DNA of 64,000 bases, taken from an uncultured OCS116 cluster bacterium. Its GTDB lineage: Bacteria > Pseudomonadota > Alphaproteobacteria > Rhizobiales > TMED25. Both the position numbers and the translations under genes were made by a program. Below, in pieces: positions 7,810 to 16,173 of this stretch. Positions within the stretch are counted from its first letter, which is position 1, and each line of letters starts with the position of its first letter. The notes beneath the pieces are model-generated. The model worked only from the letters and a program-made list of their open reading frames with translations. It did not search any database and was not told where the DNA came from. Where the stretch lies: contig CACMIP010000001.1 of NCBI GenBank assembly GCA_902613795.1, forward strand, positions 230,087 through 294,086, in the 5' to 3' direction.

Positions 7810-10800
7810 ATGAACAAGTTCATTGACATATTACACTCACAGCCAAGAACGATCATCACACTTCTACTGGCTTTAATAATCGGTGGTATTTACTCCTACA
7901 TAACAATACCAAAGGAGTCAAACCCTGACATAGATATACCTGTATTTTATGTATCTGTCCCTCAGCCGGGAATTAGTTCCCAAGACTCAGAGAGGCTTAT
8001 ACTTCGACCACTAGAAAATAAACTCAAGGGGATGGATGGGCTGAAGCAGATACAATCAATTGGGGCCGAAGATTATGGAGCTGTAATCTTGGAGTTTGAT
8101 ATCAAAATTGATAATGAAAAAACATTGGCTGATATTCGTTCAAAAATATCTGAAGTTGAGTCTGAACTACCCGATGAGGCAAAGGAGCCAAAAGTCGTAG
8201 AAATTAATTTTGCTCTCATACCATCGATAATCGTTACAGTATCTGGTAATGTGCCTGAACGTACGCTTAATAAATACGCCAATAACCTTCAAGATGAGAT
8301 TGAAGAGTTGGACTCAGTATTGAGCGCCGACTTAGCTGGCGCAAGAGATGAGATGGTTGAGGTTATCATTGACACATCAAAACTTGAGTCTTATAACCTT
8401 ACAGCTCTTGAACTAATCAATGCCATCAATCAAAACAATAAAGTTGTATCTGCGGGCGCTGTAGAGAGTGAGAATGGCAAATTTAGCATAAAAGTTCCAG
8501 GCCTATTCAAGACCATTCAAGATGTTTATTCAATCCCTGTAAAAAGAAATGGGGATATTATAATCACACTTGGTGAAGTTGCTGAAATTAAGCGAACTTA
8601 TGCTGATCAAAACGATTTCAGTAAATTTAATGGCAAACAAGCAATATCAATTGAAGTTGTTAAAAGATTGGGCGTGAATATCATTGAAAATAATAAGAAT
8701 GTTCGATTGGTTGTCGATAACTACACAAAAGACTGGCCAGATGTTATAGAGGTTGACTATTCGTTTGATCAATCAACAAATATTTTTGAAGTCTTGAAAT
8801 CGCTTGAGGCAGCTATTTTAACGGCGGTAGTGCTGGTCATGATAACTGTAATTGCAGTTTTGGGAGTCGGTCCCGCGCTGCTTGTTGGCATTGGTATTCC
8901 AATTACTTTTACCATAAGTTTTCTTATTGTAAATTTACTTGGTATGACGGTAAATATTATGGTGCTATTTGGTCTTGTTCTGACCGTTGGTATGCTGGTT
9001 GATGGCGCTATCGTTATTGTTGAATACTCTAAAAAACTTACAGAAAGAGGATCACCACGCAGAGATGCTTTCCTGAACGCATCCAAGCGAATGTTTTGGC
9101 CAATTGTTGCATCAACTGGTACAACATTAGCTGCATTCTTACCCATGTTATTATGGCCTGGCGTAGCTGGACAATTCATGAGTTATTTGCCAATTATGGT
9201 CATAATAGTACTGAGCTCAGCTTTGGCGACCGCTTTAATCTTCATTCCAGTAATAGGGTCTGTAGGGGGGGATAATGCAGATAATGCGTATCAAAAAATT
9301 ACAAACTACGATGAGACGCTATACGGGAAAGTTGTTGAGACTGTAATCAGGCGTCCATTTGTAGTGCTAATATCCGCATTAGTATTGGGTTATATCATAA
9401 TGAGTAGCTTTGTTAAGTTTAATAATGGTGTTGATTACTTTGTCGATCAAGAACCAGAAGAGGCAGTAATATTTATCTCAGCCAGAGGCAATCTATCATT
9501 ACACGAAAGCAAAAAAATGATTGAAGAAGTTGAGGCGGCCGTTCTGAACGTACCTGGCATTGAAAATATAAATACAAAATCTAAAATTGATAGTGGTGGC
9601 AGTCCTGCCGATCAGCAAGATGTACCAGTTGATGCGATAGGTCAAATAAGTATTGAATTGTTAGATTTTGAAAAGAGAAGGAAGGCGAGAGAGATTTTTG
9701 ATGAGATCATAGAAAATACTAAAGGTATTGCGGGGATCAACGTTGAGATAAGAAAAGTTGAAGGAGGGCCCCCTACGGGTAAAAATATCAGACTTGAGGT
9801 AACTTCAGCAAATTATGAAAATGCATTCAAAGCCACTCAGCAAATTAGAAGTTACTTTGATAATAACCTTGATGGTATTAAGGATATTGAGGATACACGA
9901 CCTCTGCCGGGTGTAGAGTGGACTGTTAATGTAGACAGAGAAAAGGCTGGCATCTACAACACAGACGTTGCTACAATTGGTTCTGTAATAAGACTTGTAA
10001 CTAATGGGGTATTGGTTGGCAACTTTAGACCAGATGATTCAGAGGACGAAATTGAAATCCGCGCCAGACTTCCAAAAAGTGATAGAAATATAGATCAATT
10101 AGACCAGCTGAGCATTGAAACCCAGGTGGGGTCAATTCCAATCAGTAATATCATAACTAAATCTTACCGTGACTCAGTTCCAAACATAAGTAAGTTAAAT
10201 GGTAAATTTGCCTTTGTTGTAAAAGCTAATACTGATTATGGCGTTAACACAGATCAAAAAGTTGGTGAGATTGAACAATGGCTTTCGACTCAGCAATGGC
10301 CCGAAGATCTTAAATTTAAATTTCGTGGCGCGGATGAAGAACAAAAAGAGGCTGGTGATTTTCTCAGTAAGGCTGCAATAGCAGCACTTGCATTGATGTT
10401 CATAATTCTTATTACGCAGTTCAATAGTTTTTACCAAACATTCCTAACCCTCTTCACTGTAATCTTATCAGTATTTGGAGTTATGTTGGGTATATTAATA
10501 ACGGGTCAAACATTTTCAATAATCATGACTGGAACAGGTATTGTTGCACTTGCAGGAATTGTAGTAAATAATGCAATTGTATTTATAGATACTTACAACA
10601 CAAATCTCAAAGAAATGAAAGATCCCATAAAATCTGTCATTCAAACTGCTAATGAGAGATTTAGGCCAATTCTTCTAACAACAATAACAACAATTATGGG
10701 ATTAATCCCGATGGCAACGCAAATAACATTTGATTTTATTGGGCGTGACGTTTTAGTCGGCGGAATAACTTCATCATGGTGGGTTCAGATGTCAACAGCG

Positions 10801-10941
10801 ATAATATTTGGACTCTCTTTTTCCACTATACTGACGCTAATATTATTGCCAACATTATTAGTAATGCCTTATGTTATAAAAAATAGGAAGATGCTAAAAG
10901 TTAAGAACCAGGAACCATTAAAACCTGCCCAGGAAATATAA
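7810..10941 (+). CDS. RND family efflux transporter (AcrB-like inner-membrane pump)
   Basis: At 1043 residues this is a full-length RND permease with two repeats of six membrane helices and two large periplasmic loops. The start MNKFIDILHSQPRTIITLLLALIIGGIYSYITIPKESNPDIDIP is characteristic, with SVPQPGISSQDSERLILRPLENKLKGMDGL as the first periplasmic segment. In TM4 the sequence is MLVDGAIVIVEY (D398, G399), where AcrB has two Asp. In TM10 it is GIVVNNAIVFID (N920, N921), where AcrB has a Lys. These positions form the proton relay in AcrB, so energisation may differ in detail. The gene forms an operon with the adaptor. Substrate unknown. The last 41 bp overlap the convergent LysM gene. Confidence 0.9.
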   Translation: MNKFIDILHSQPRTIITLLLALIIGGIYSYITIPKESNPDIDIPVFYVSVPQPGISSQDSERLILRPLENKLKGMDGLKQIQSIGAEDYGAVILEFDIKIDNEKTLADIRSKISEVESELPDEAKEPKVVEINFALIPSIIVTVSGNVPERTLNKYANNLQDEIEELDSVLSADLAGARDEMVEVIIDTSKLESYNLTALELINAINQNNKVVSAGAVESENGKFSIKVPGLFKTIQDVYSIPVKRNGDIIITLGEVAEIKRTYADQNDFSKFNGKQAISIEVVKRLGVNIIENNKNVRLVVDNYTKDWPDVIEVDYSFDQSTNIFEVLKSLEAAILTAVVLVMITVIAVLGVGPALLVGIGIPITFTISFLIVNLLGMTVNIMVLFGLVLTVGMLVDGAIVIVEYSKKLTERGSPRRDAFLNASKRMFWPIVASTGTTLAAFLPMLLWPGVAGQFMSYLPIMVIIVLSSALATALIFIPVIGSVGGDNADNAYQKITNYDETLYGKVVETVIRRPFVVLISALVLGYIIMSSFVKFNNGVDYFVDQEPEEAVIFISARGNLSLHESKKMIEEVEAAVLNVPGIENINTKSKIDSGGSPADQQDVPVDAIGQISIELLDFEKRRKAREIFDEIIENTKGIAGINVEIRKVEGGPPTGKNIRLEVTSANYENAFKATQQIRSYFDNNLDGIKDIEDTRPLPGVEWTVNVDREKAGIYNTDVATIGSVIRLVTNGVLVGNFRPDDSEDEIEIRARLPKSDRNIDQLDQLSIETQVGSIPISNIITKSYRDSVPNISKLNGKFAFVVKANTDYGVNTDQKVGEIEQWLSTQQWPEDLKFKFRGADEEQKEAGDFLSKAAIAALALMFIILITQFNSFYQTFLTLFTVILSVFGVMLGILITGQTFSIIMTGTGIVALAGIVVNNAIVFIDTYNTNLKEMKDPIKSVIQTANERFRPILLTTITTIMGLIPMATQITFDFIGRDVLVGGITSSWWVQMSTAIIFGLSFSTILTLILLPTLLVMPYVIKNRKMLKVKNQEPLKPAQEI

Positions 10942-11914
10942 GGTCTGGATCAACTATCTGGTTTGAATTAGCCAAGTAAATAACCGTATATTGCATTCCG
11001 GTTCCATACTTTGTCCTTGAGATATTCCATAAATTATCCCCCGGTTCAATAGTTATAGTATTTATCCCAAAATTACCGTCCACATCATCGAATAATCTGG
11101 TAAATTTGGTTGATGTTCTTGCGATAACAAATCTTTCATCATCGACCATATCAGCTCTAATTTCATATTCACCAGGTACGATGTTATCATCTATATTTAA
11201 TGTCCACTTGCCTAATTTATCAGAGATTGCGGTACCAACGTACTCATTATCAATATATGCGTTTACCTCTTTATTCGCTTCAGCATTACCGCCCAATACC
11301 AAATTTTCTTCATTATAGTCGATGCTTTGAATATTAACGATTGTTTCATCTTGTAAAAAACTTGGATCATTGGATAATATCTGACTAGCTTTATCATCTT
11401 GGGTCAAAAGTACAATATTTTCATCACTTAATAAATTCTCTGCTTTATCAACTATTTTATTTGGCATAATTGTTACAATTTGATCCGAGAAAACCTCGAT
11501 TTGATCCCCTGGATTGGTCGTTGAAATTTTCAAATTCAAAACCTCATTGGGAATATTATCATCAAGAGTTATAACCCAATTCCCTTGGGTATCAGATAAA
11601 CCTTCTGCTATCAAAAAATCATCTTTATAGATCTTAATTATTTGATTTGGAGGTGATTTTCCAGCTAAGACAGATACACCGTCATTATCTATCCTGACAA
11701 CGTCAAATGAACCCTGGGCTTTCTCGACGGGAAAAGTTTCTGTTTTGGCTTCATCCATACTTTTTTGGCCTACTTCGGATGTTCTTGTAATAACTTCGTC
11801 CTCAGTCATAACGGCATCTTCTTGTTTCTGAGACGATAAGTATTGGAAAATAAAAAGGAATAAGACTAATAGAAAAAATGCTAGAATAGATAAATTTTTT
11901 TTATTGTTAAACAT
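10901..11914 (-). CDS. membrane-anchored LysM domain protein with Ig-like repeats
   Basis: An N-terminal hydrophobic helix (about residues 8-25, LSILAFFLLVLFLFIFQYLSS) suggests a membrane anchor or uncleaved signal. The rest would face the periplasm. Two similar beta-rich segments follow, each ending in a GNWVITLDDNIP or GKWTLNIDDNIVPGEYEIRADM type motif, as in bacterial Ig-like modules. The C-terminal 50 residues form one LysM domain (TIEPGDNLWNISRTKYG ... IVDPDLIFPGQVLMVP), a peptidoglycan-binding fold. It probably acts at the cell wall. I chose the ATG at 11914 over the TTG at 11923 in the track. The 3' end overlaps the RND pump gene by 41 bp in the opposite orientation. Confidence 0.82.
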   Translation of the reverse strand: MFNNKKNLSILAFFLLVLFLFIFQYLSSQKQEDAVMTEDEVITRTSEVGQKSMDEAKTETFPVEKAQGSFDVVRIDNDGVSVLAGKSPPNQIIKIYKDDFLIAEGLSDTQGNWVITLDDNIPNEVLNLKISTTNPGDQIEVFSDQIVTIMPNKIVDKAENLLSDENIVLLTQDDKASQILSNDPSFLQDETIVNIQSIDYNEENLVLGGNAEANKEVNAYIDNEYVGTAISDKLGKWTLNIDDNIVPGEYEIRADMVDDERFVIARTSTKFTRLFDDVDGNFGINTITIEPGDNLWNISRTKYGTGMQYTVIYLANSNQIVDPDLIFPGQVLMVPGS

Positions 11915-12028
11915 TGGAAACAATCACTTAATGTTTTATTTTATTATAGTATTATAAAAAGCAAATTAAAGTATTTTCTATCCGGATAAGGTATATAAAT
12001 TTCTATTAATAATTAATATGGTGTTCAA

Positions 12029-12574
12029 ATGACCAAAACTGTATGTATTTTTTGTAGCACATTTAATCCTGAAAATCGCTTCCTAGATGAAGTTACACAT
12101 CTCAGTGAGTTATTTTCAGAAAAAAAAATTAATATGGTTTATGGCGGAGGCGATAAAGGTCTCATGGGTCATGCGGCACGATCAATGATCAATAAGGGTG
12201 TCAAAGTAACAGGAATTGTGCCTAAGTTTCTCATGAAATATATTGATAGGAATATTGGCTTCCACAGGCTAATAGAAACTAAAGACATGCATGAACGAAA
12301 GCTGACAATGTACAGCTTATCTGATATTTTTCTTGTCTTACCTGGTGGTATTGGCACCCTTGATGAGATGACAGAAGTCTTGACCTGGAACCAACTTGGG
12401 GTTCATACTAAAAAAGTAATTATTGGAAATTTCGAAGAATTTTGGACTCCGTATATAGATTTACTCATTCACCTAAATAAATTTAAATACCTCAGCGATT
12501 TATCTCGCATAAATTATTCAATCGCCAGCAACGCAAGTGATATACTGAAATTGATTGAAGCGCCCGATCACTAG
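12029..12574 (+). CDS. LOG family protein (TIGR00730, lysine decarboxylase-like fold)
   Basis: This is a Rossmann-like protein of the LOG family. Characterised members are cytokinin riboside 5'-monophosphate phosphoribohydrolases or nucleotide 5'-monophosphate nucleosidases. The two defining motifs are present: MVYGGGDKGLMGHAARSM near residues 36-53, and the active-site LPGGIGTLDEMTEVLTW near 107-123 (PGGxGTxxE). At 181 residues it is the usual bacterial length. It has no operon partner: upstream it diverges from the LysM gene, and downstream it converges on cimA, with the two stop codons overlapping by 4 bp (CTAG read on both strands). The exact substrate is unknown. AMP-type nucleotides are likely from the family. 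Confidence 0.88.
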   Translation: MTKTVCIFCSTFNPENRFLDEVTHLSELFSEKKINMVYGGGDKGLMGHAARSMINKGVKVTGIVPKFLMKYIDRNIGFHRLIETKDMHERKLTMYSLSDIFLVLPGGIGTLDEMTEVLTWNQLGVHTKKVIIGNFEEFWTPYIDLLIHLNKFKYLSDLSRINYSIASNASDILKLIEAPDH

Positions 12575-14178
12575 GCTATATTATAAGCCTTTGAGTGTAT
12601 TAATCTATAATTTATAGAGTCGTATAGAGCTTGAAATGATGCATCCATTATATTTGGCGATACTCCTATGGTAACCCACCTCTCACTGGTCTCAGTATCA
12701 GCAGACTCGACAAGTACACGCGTAACAGCACCTGTACCTCCGGATAAAACACGAACTTTATAGTCTACTAACTTCGTATTCTTGAGATATTTGTTATACT
12801 TACCAAGATCTTTCCTCAAAGCATTATCAATAGCATTAACCGGTCCATTACCTTCACCTGATGAGATAAACCTCTCACCATCGACTTCTAGCTTTACAGT
12901 CGCTTCAGATACAGTTATGAGCTCACCCTTTGCATTGTTCCTTCTTTCTACAAGAGTACGAAAACTTTCAACATTGAAAAAATCCTTTGATTTACCAAAA
13001 ATACTTCGAGCCAAGAGCTCAAATGATGCTTGCGCGCTCTCATATGTATAGCCCGCGGCTTCACGTTCTTTAACAATATTTAATAAATCTGCTATCCTAG
13101 AGTCATCTTTATCTACATTGAGTCCAATATCTTTTAAAGATGATAAAATATTCGAACGTCCACCTTGGTCAGAAATCAGAAGTTTTCTATCATTTCCGAT
13201 TAATTTTGGATCCACATGCTCATAAGTTTTAGGATCTTTTACAATTGCGGATGCGTGAATACCCGCTTTTGTTGAAAATGCACTATCACCGACATATGGG
13301 GCCTGTTTGTTAGGCGCCCTATTCATAATATCATCGATGATAAGGCTTGTTTTTCTGATATTCTTGAGTGAGTCTTTTGTAATAGATATATTAAAATTTT
13401 TATTAAACCTCTCCTTTAATAGTAAAGTTGGTATTAGCGTGATGAGATTTGCATTTCCACACCTTTCACCAATACCATTGAGGGTTCCTTGAATCTGACG
13501 AACGCCAGATTGAACAGCGGCAAGACTGTTTGCTATTGCATTACCAGTATCATTATGGGCATGGATACCGAGGTGATCTCCAGACACCGTTTTACACACA
13601 TCACTCACAATTTCAGATACTTCATCAGGCAATGTACCACCATTTGTATCACATAAAATAATCCATCTTGCTCCCGAGTCGAAAGCTGCTTTTGCGCAAG
13701 CGAGCGCGTATATTTTATTTTTTTTGTATCCATCAAAAAAATGTTCGCAGTCGACCATAACTTCTGAATGTGTTTTTGATGCCTCTTTTACTGACTCTGT
13801 TATTGAAGCTAGATTTTCATCGAGTGAGCAGCCAAGAGCCTTTTCAACATGAAAATCCCAAGATTTTGCTACAAAACATATCGCGTCTGCTTTATTTGAT
13901 AAAAGATCATTAAAACCAGGGTCATTTGATATTGATCTCCCAGGTCTTTTTGTCATTCCAAATGATACAAATTTTGATTTTTTAAGGTCTGGTAGCGCGT
14001 TAAAAAAATCTGTATCAATTGGATTTGCTCCTGGGTATCCACCTTCGATATAATCGACGCCAAGCTCGTCTAGAATATTTGATATTCTGTTTTTATCATC
14101 AAGCGTGAAATCAACGCCAGGCGTCTGATTACCGTCTCTTAGCGTGGTATCAAATATATATAAATTATCCTTGGTCAC
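12571..14178 (-). CDS. cimA: citramalate synthase
   Basis: This enzyme condenses pyruvate with acetyl-CoA to (R)-citramalate, the first step of threonine-independent isoleucine synthesis. The DRE-TIM barrel motif appears at the N-terminus (DTTLRDGNQTPGVDFTLDDK), with VDYIEGGYPGANPID. Metal-ligand HxH appears in HLGIHAHNDTGNAIANSL and the family loop in GTLNGIGERCGNANL. A C-terminal LeuA-type allosteric dimer domain is present (about residues 400-535). The length (535) fits the TIGR00977 citramalate synthase subgroup rather than LeuA or homocitrate synthase. The start is GTG, overlapping the cysS stop by 4 bp (GTGA), so translation is probably coupled. 2-Isopropylmalate synthase is the alternative, less likely from the GGYPGANPID and FDGYKKN segments. 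Confidence 0.88.
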   Translation of the reverse strand: MTKDNLYIFDTTLRDGNQTPGVDFTLDDKNRISNILDELGVDYIEGGYPGANPIDTDFFNALPDLKKSKFVSFGMTKRPGRSISNDPGFNDLLSNKADAICFVAKSWDFHVEKALGCSLDENLASITESVKEASKTHSEVMVDCEHFFDGYKKNKIYALACAKAAFDSGARWIILCDTNGGTLPDEVSEIVSDVCKTVSGDHLGIHAHNDTGNAIANSLAAVQSGVRQIQGTLNGIGERCGNANLITLIPTLLLKERFNKNFNISITKDSLKNIRKTSLIIDDIMNRAPNKQAPYVGDSAFSTKAGIHASAIVKDPKTYEHVDPKLIGNDRKLLISDQGGRSNILSSLKDIGLNVDKDDSRIADLLNIVKEREAAGYTYESAQASFELLARSIFGKSKDFFNVESFRTLVERRNNAKGELITVSEATVKLEVDGERFISSGEGNGPVNAIDNALRKDLGKYNKYLKNTKLVDYKVRVLSGGTGAVTRVLVESADTETSERWVTIGVSPNIMDASFQALYDSINYRLIHSKAYNIA

Positions 14179-15539
14179 TCAATTTGCTCCCATTCAGTTC
14201 CATTTTCCATATCTTTAAGCCTAATTCCCATTATTTCAAGCTTATTTCTTATTTCATCTGATTTTTTGAAATCTTTATTTGCGCGAGCCAAATTTCTTTC
14301 CTCAATCAAAATATGTATTTCATCTTCATTAATCTTAGATATTTTTTTATCTTTTTTGATGCTATTATTGAAACTTTTCAGATCAATACCCAAAAAATCT
14401 AATGACGCATAAAGTTTATTATATTCATGTTTATTAAAATATTCATGCATGTGAGTAATCGCCATTGGAGTATTCATATCATCAAAAAGTGACTCATGTA
14501 CCTCCTTTGGAACTTCTTTATTAGCTTCGGTATTTATATCTTTAGCCGCTGATAACCATTTTCTTATTACATTTTCTGTTTGTTCAAGACTTCTTTCTGT
14601 CCAATCAATTGGTTGTCTGTAGTGTGTTCGAAGCATATTTAGTCTTACAATAGAACCATGGTAGTTTTGAAGCGTGTCCGTCAACAACGTTACATTGCCA
14701 GCTGATTTAGACATTTTTTTACCTTCAATATTCAGAGTTCCATTGTGAATAAAATAATTTGCCATTTTGTCGTTATCATTGTAGCTACATGATTGAGCAA
14801 TTTCATTCTCGTGATGGGGAAAAGCAAGATCGATACCCCCACCATGAATATCAAAAACCTCGCCTAAATATTTTGCGGACATAGCAGAGCATTCTATGTG
14901 CCAACCGGGTCTTCCCCTACCCCACGGACTATCCCAAGATGGCTCATTTACTGCACTTGGCTTCCATAATACAAAATCTAAAGGATCTCGTTTATAGGTT
15001 GCAACTTCAATGCGCACCCCAGCCATTAAATCTTCCTTTGATTTATTAGATAAATGACCATAATTAGAGTATGAGTTAATATCAAAAATTACATGACCTT
15101 CGTTTACATATGCCTTTTTATTTATTAATAGGCTATCAATGATATTAATCATTTCGGTAACATGTTCTGTAGCGCGAGGCTCTTTTGACGGCTCAAGGCA
15201 GCCCAATTTGATTGCAGTATCTTTAAATATTACTTCGATTTTATTGGTAATTTCACGTATTGCTTCGTTGATATCTAAATCTGGATATTTTTGTAATGCT
15301 ATCTTATTAATTTTATCATCAACATCTGTTATATTTCGGACATAGTTGACTTTATCATTCCCATATTTATACCTAAGTAATCGAAATAATAAATCAAAGA
15401 CAATGACGGGCCTTGCATTCCCAATATGCGGTTCATCATAAACAGTTGGCCCGCATACATACATTTTAATAGATCTAGGATCTAAAGGGATAAATCTCTC
15501 TTTTTGTTTGGACAGTGAATTATAAAGAAAAATATCCAT
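14175..15539 (-). CDS. cysS: cysteine-tRNA ligase
   Basis: This is a class I aminoacyl-tRNA synthetase charging tRNA-Cys. The HIGH motif is in CGPTVYDEPHIGNARP (residues 29-44), which also contains the first zinc ligand Cys. The remaining zinc ligands fit WHIECSAM and FPHHENEIAQS. The KMSKS loop appears as GKKMSKSAGNVTLL. The C-terminal end has the usual ARANKDFKKSDEIRNKLEIMGI helical motif. At 454 residues it is normal length. It sits in the minus-strand housekeeping run, 6 bp after the TetR gene, and overlaps the cimA start. That arrangement makes the TetR gene an unusual member of the middle of the transcript. Confidence 0.96.
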   Translation of the reverse strand: MDIFLYNSLSKQKERFIPLDPRSIKMYVCGPTVYDEPHIGNARPVIVFDLLFRLLRYKYGNDKVNYVRNITDVDDKINKIALQKYPDLDINEAIREITNKIEVIFKDTAIKLGCLEPSKEPRATEHVTEMINIIDSLLINKKAYVNEGHVIFDINSYSNYGHLSNKSKEDLMAGVRIEVATYKRDPLDFVLWKPSAVNEPSWDSPWGRGRPGWHIECSAMSAKYLGEVFDIHGGGIDLAFPHHENEIAQSCSYNDNDKMANYFIHNGTLNIEGKKMSKSAGNVTLLTDTLQNYHGSIVRLNMLRTHYRQPIDWTERSLEQTENVIRKWLSAAKDINTEANKEVPKEVHESLFDDMNTPMAITHMHEYFNKHEYNKLYASLDFLGIDLKSFNNSIKKDKKISKINEDEIHILIEERNLARANKDFKKSDEIRNKLEIMGIRLKDMENGTEWEQIE

Positions 15540-15545
15540 AATATA

Positions 15546-16112
15546 TTAATCCAAGATATTTTTTGTAATAGTTAATAATATATTCTCGAGGGCTCTATTA
15601 AAACTCTCAAAATCACCTGTAGCTCTTGCAAAAACAAGAGCGCCTTCGATTGAAATGATAATTTCTTCTGACAGCAGAATTGCCCTATTATTATCAATTC
15701 CTTCGTCCTCAATAATTTTAACGAGCGAGTCTTTCCAATAGAGCGCCGCATTCTTTATTTGCGTATTGAAAATATCCTTAGTCGAACCAATAGCAAATAC
15801 GTCCAAAAGGCATGATCTCTGACCATTATTGTAAAATAAATTAATACCCTCTAACATATTTTTAATTTTTGTTGGAAAATTGTGATCGCTCGCAAGAGGT
15901 GATAAAACTAATTTTGTAAAATCGCGAGATATTTTCTCATATACCGCGTTGGCCATCTCTTCTTTTCCCCCGGGAAAGTGATAGTACAAACTTGCACGCC
16001 CTAACCCTGTATTTTGGGATAAAATTGTCAAACTTGTGCCGTCATAGCCATATTCACAGAATATATCTGTAAGCTTATCAACTAAATCTTTATATGATAC
16101 GATTTTGACCAT
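15546..16112 (-). CDS. TetR family transcriptional regulator
   Basis: This is a one-domain DNA-binding repressor type. The N-terminal helix-turn-helix is clear (about residues 9-55: DKLTDIFCEYGYDGTSLTILSQNTGLGRASLYYHFPGGKEEMANAVYEKI), followed by a ligand/dimerisation domain of about 130 residues that I cannot assign to a ligand. It resembles the AcuR/YxaF-type group in which the HTH is followed by GGKEEM. It sits between gltX and cysS on the same strand. A near-perfect 20-bp palindrome lies 10-29 bp upstream of its ATG and is the likely autoregulatory operator. The regulated genes are unknown. cysS and cimA could be affected because they are immediately downstream. Confidence 0.9.
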   Translation of the reverse strand: MVKIVSYKDLVDKLTDIFCEYGYDGTSLTILSQNTGLGRASLYYHFPGGKEEMANAVYEKISRDFTKLVLSPLASDHNFPTKIKNMLEGINLFYNNGQRSCLLDVFAIGSTKDIFNTQIKNAALYWKDSLVKIIEDEGIDNNRAILLSEEIIISIEGALVFARATGDFESFNRALENILLTITKNILD

Positions 16113-16121
16113 GGAGCCACC

Positions 16122-16141
16122 AATAGAACGATCGTTCGATT
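16122..16141. promoter_or_regulatory. palindromic operator upstream of the TetR gene
   Basis: The core GAACGATCGTTC (16126-16137) is a perfect 12-bp palindrome. It extends to AATAGAACGATCGTTCGATT with only one mismatched pair out of ten. Its position just upstream of the TetR start codon, over the leader and SD region, and its shape and length are what TetR dimers recognise. Binding here would repress the TetR gene itself. Confidence 0.7.
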
Positions 16142-16173
16142 ATATACCACTGTAAATATAAATCAATTTTTTT

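Noticed and set aside
8769-9179. 136-codon minus-strand ORF inside the RND pump gene
   Set aside because: Composition is what the reverse frame of a hydrophobic coding region gives. It has no family resemblance and no upstream signal.
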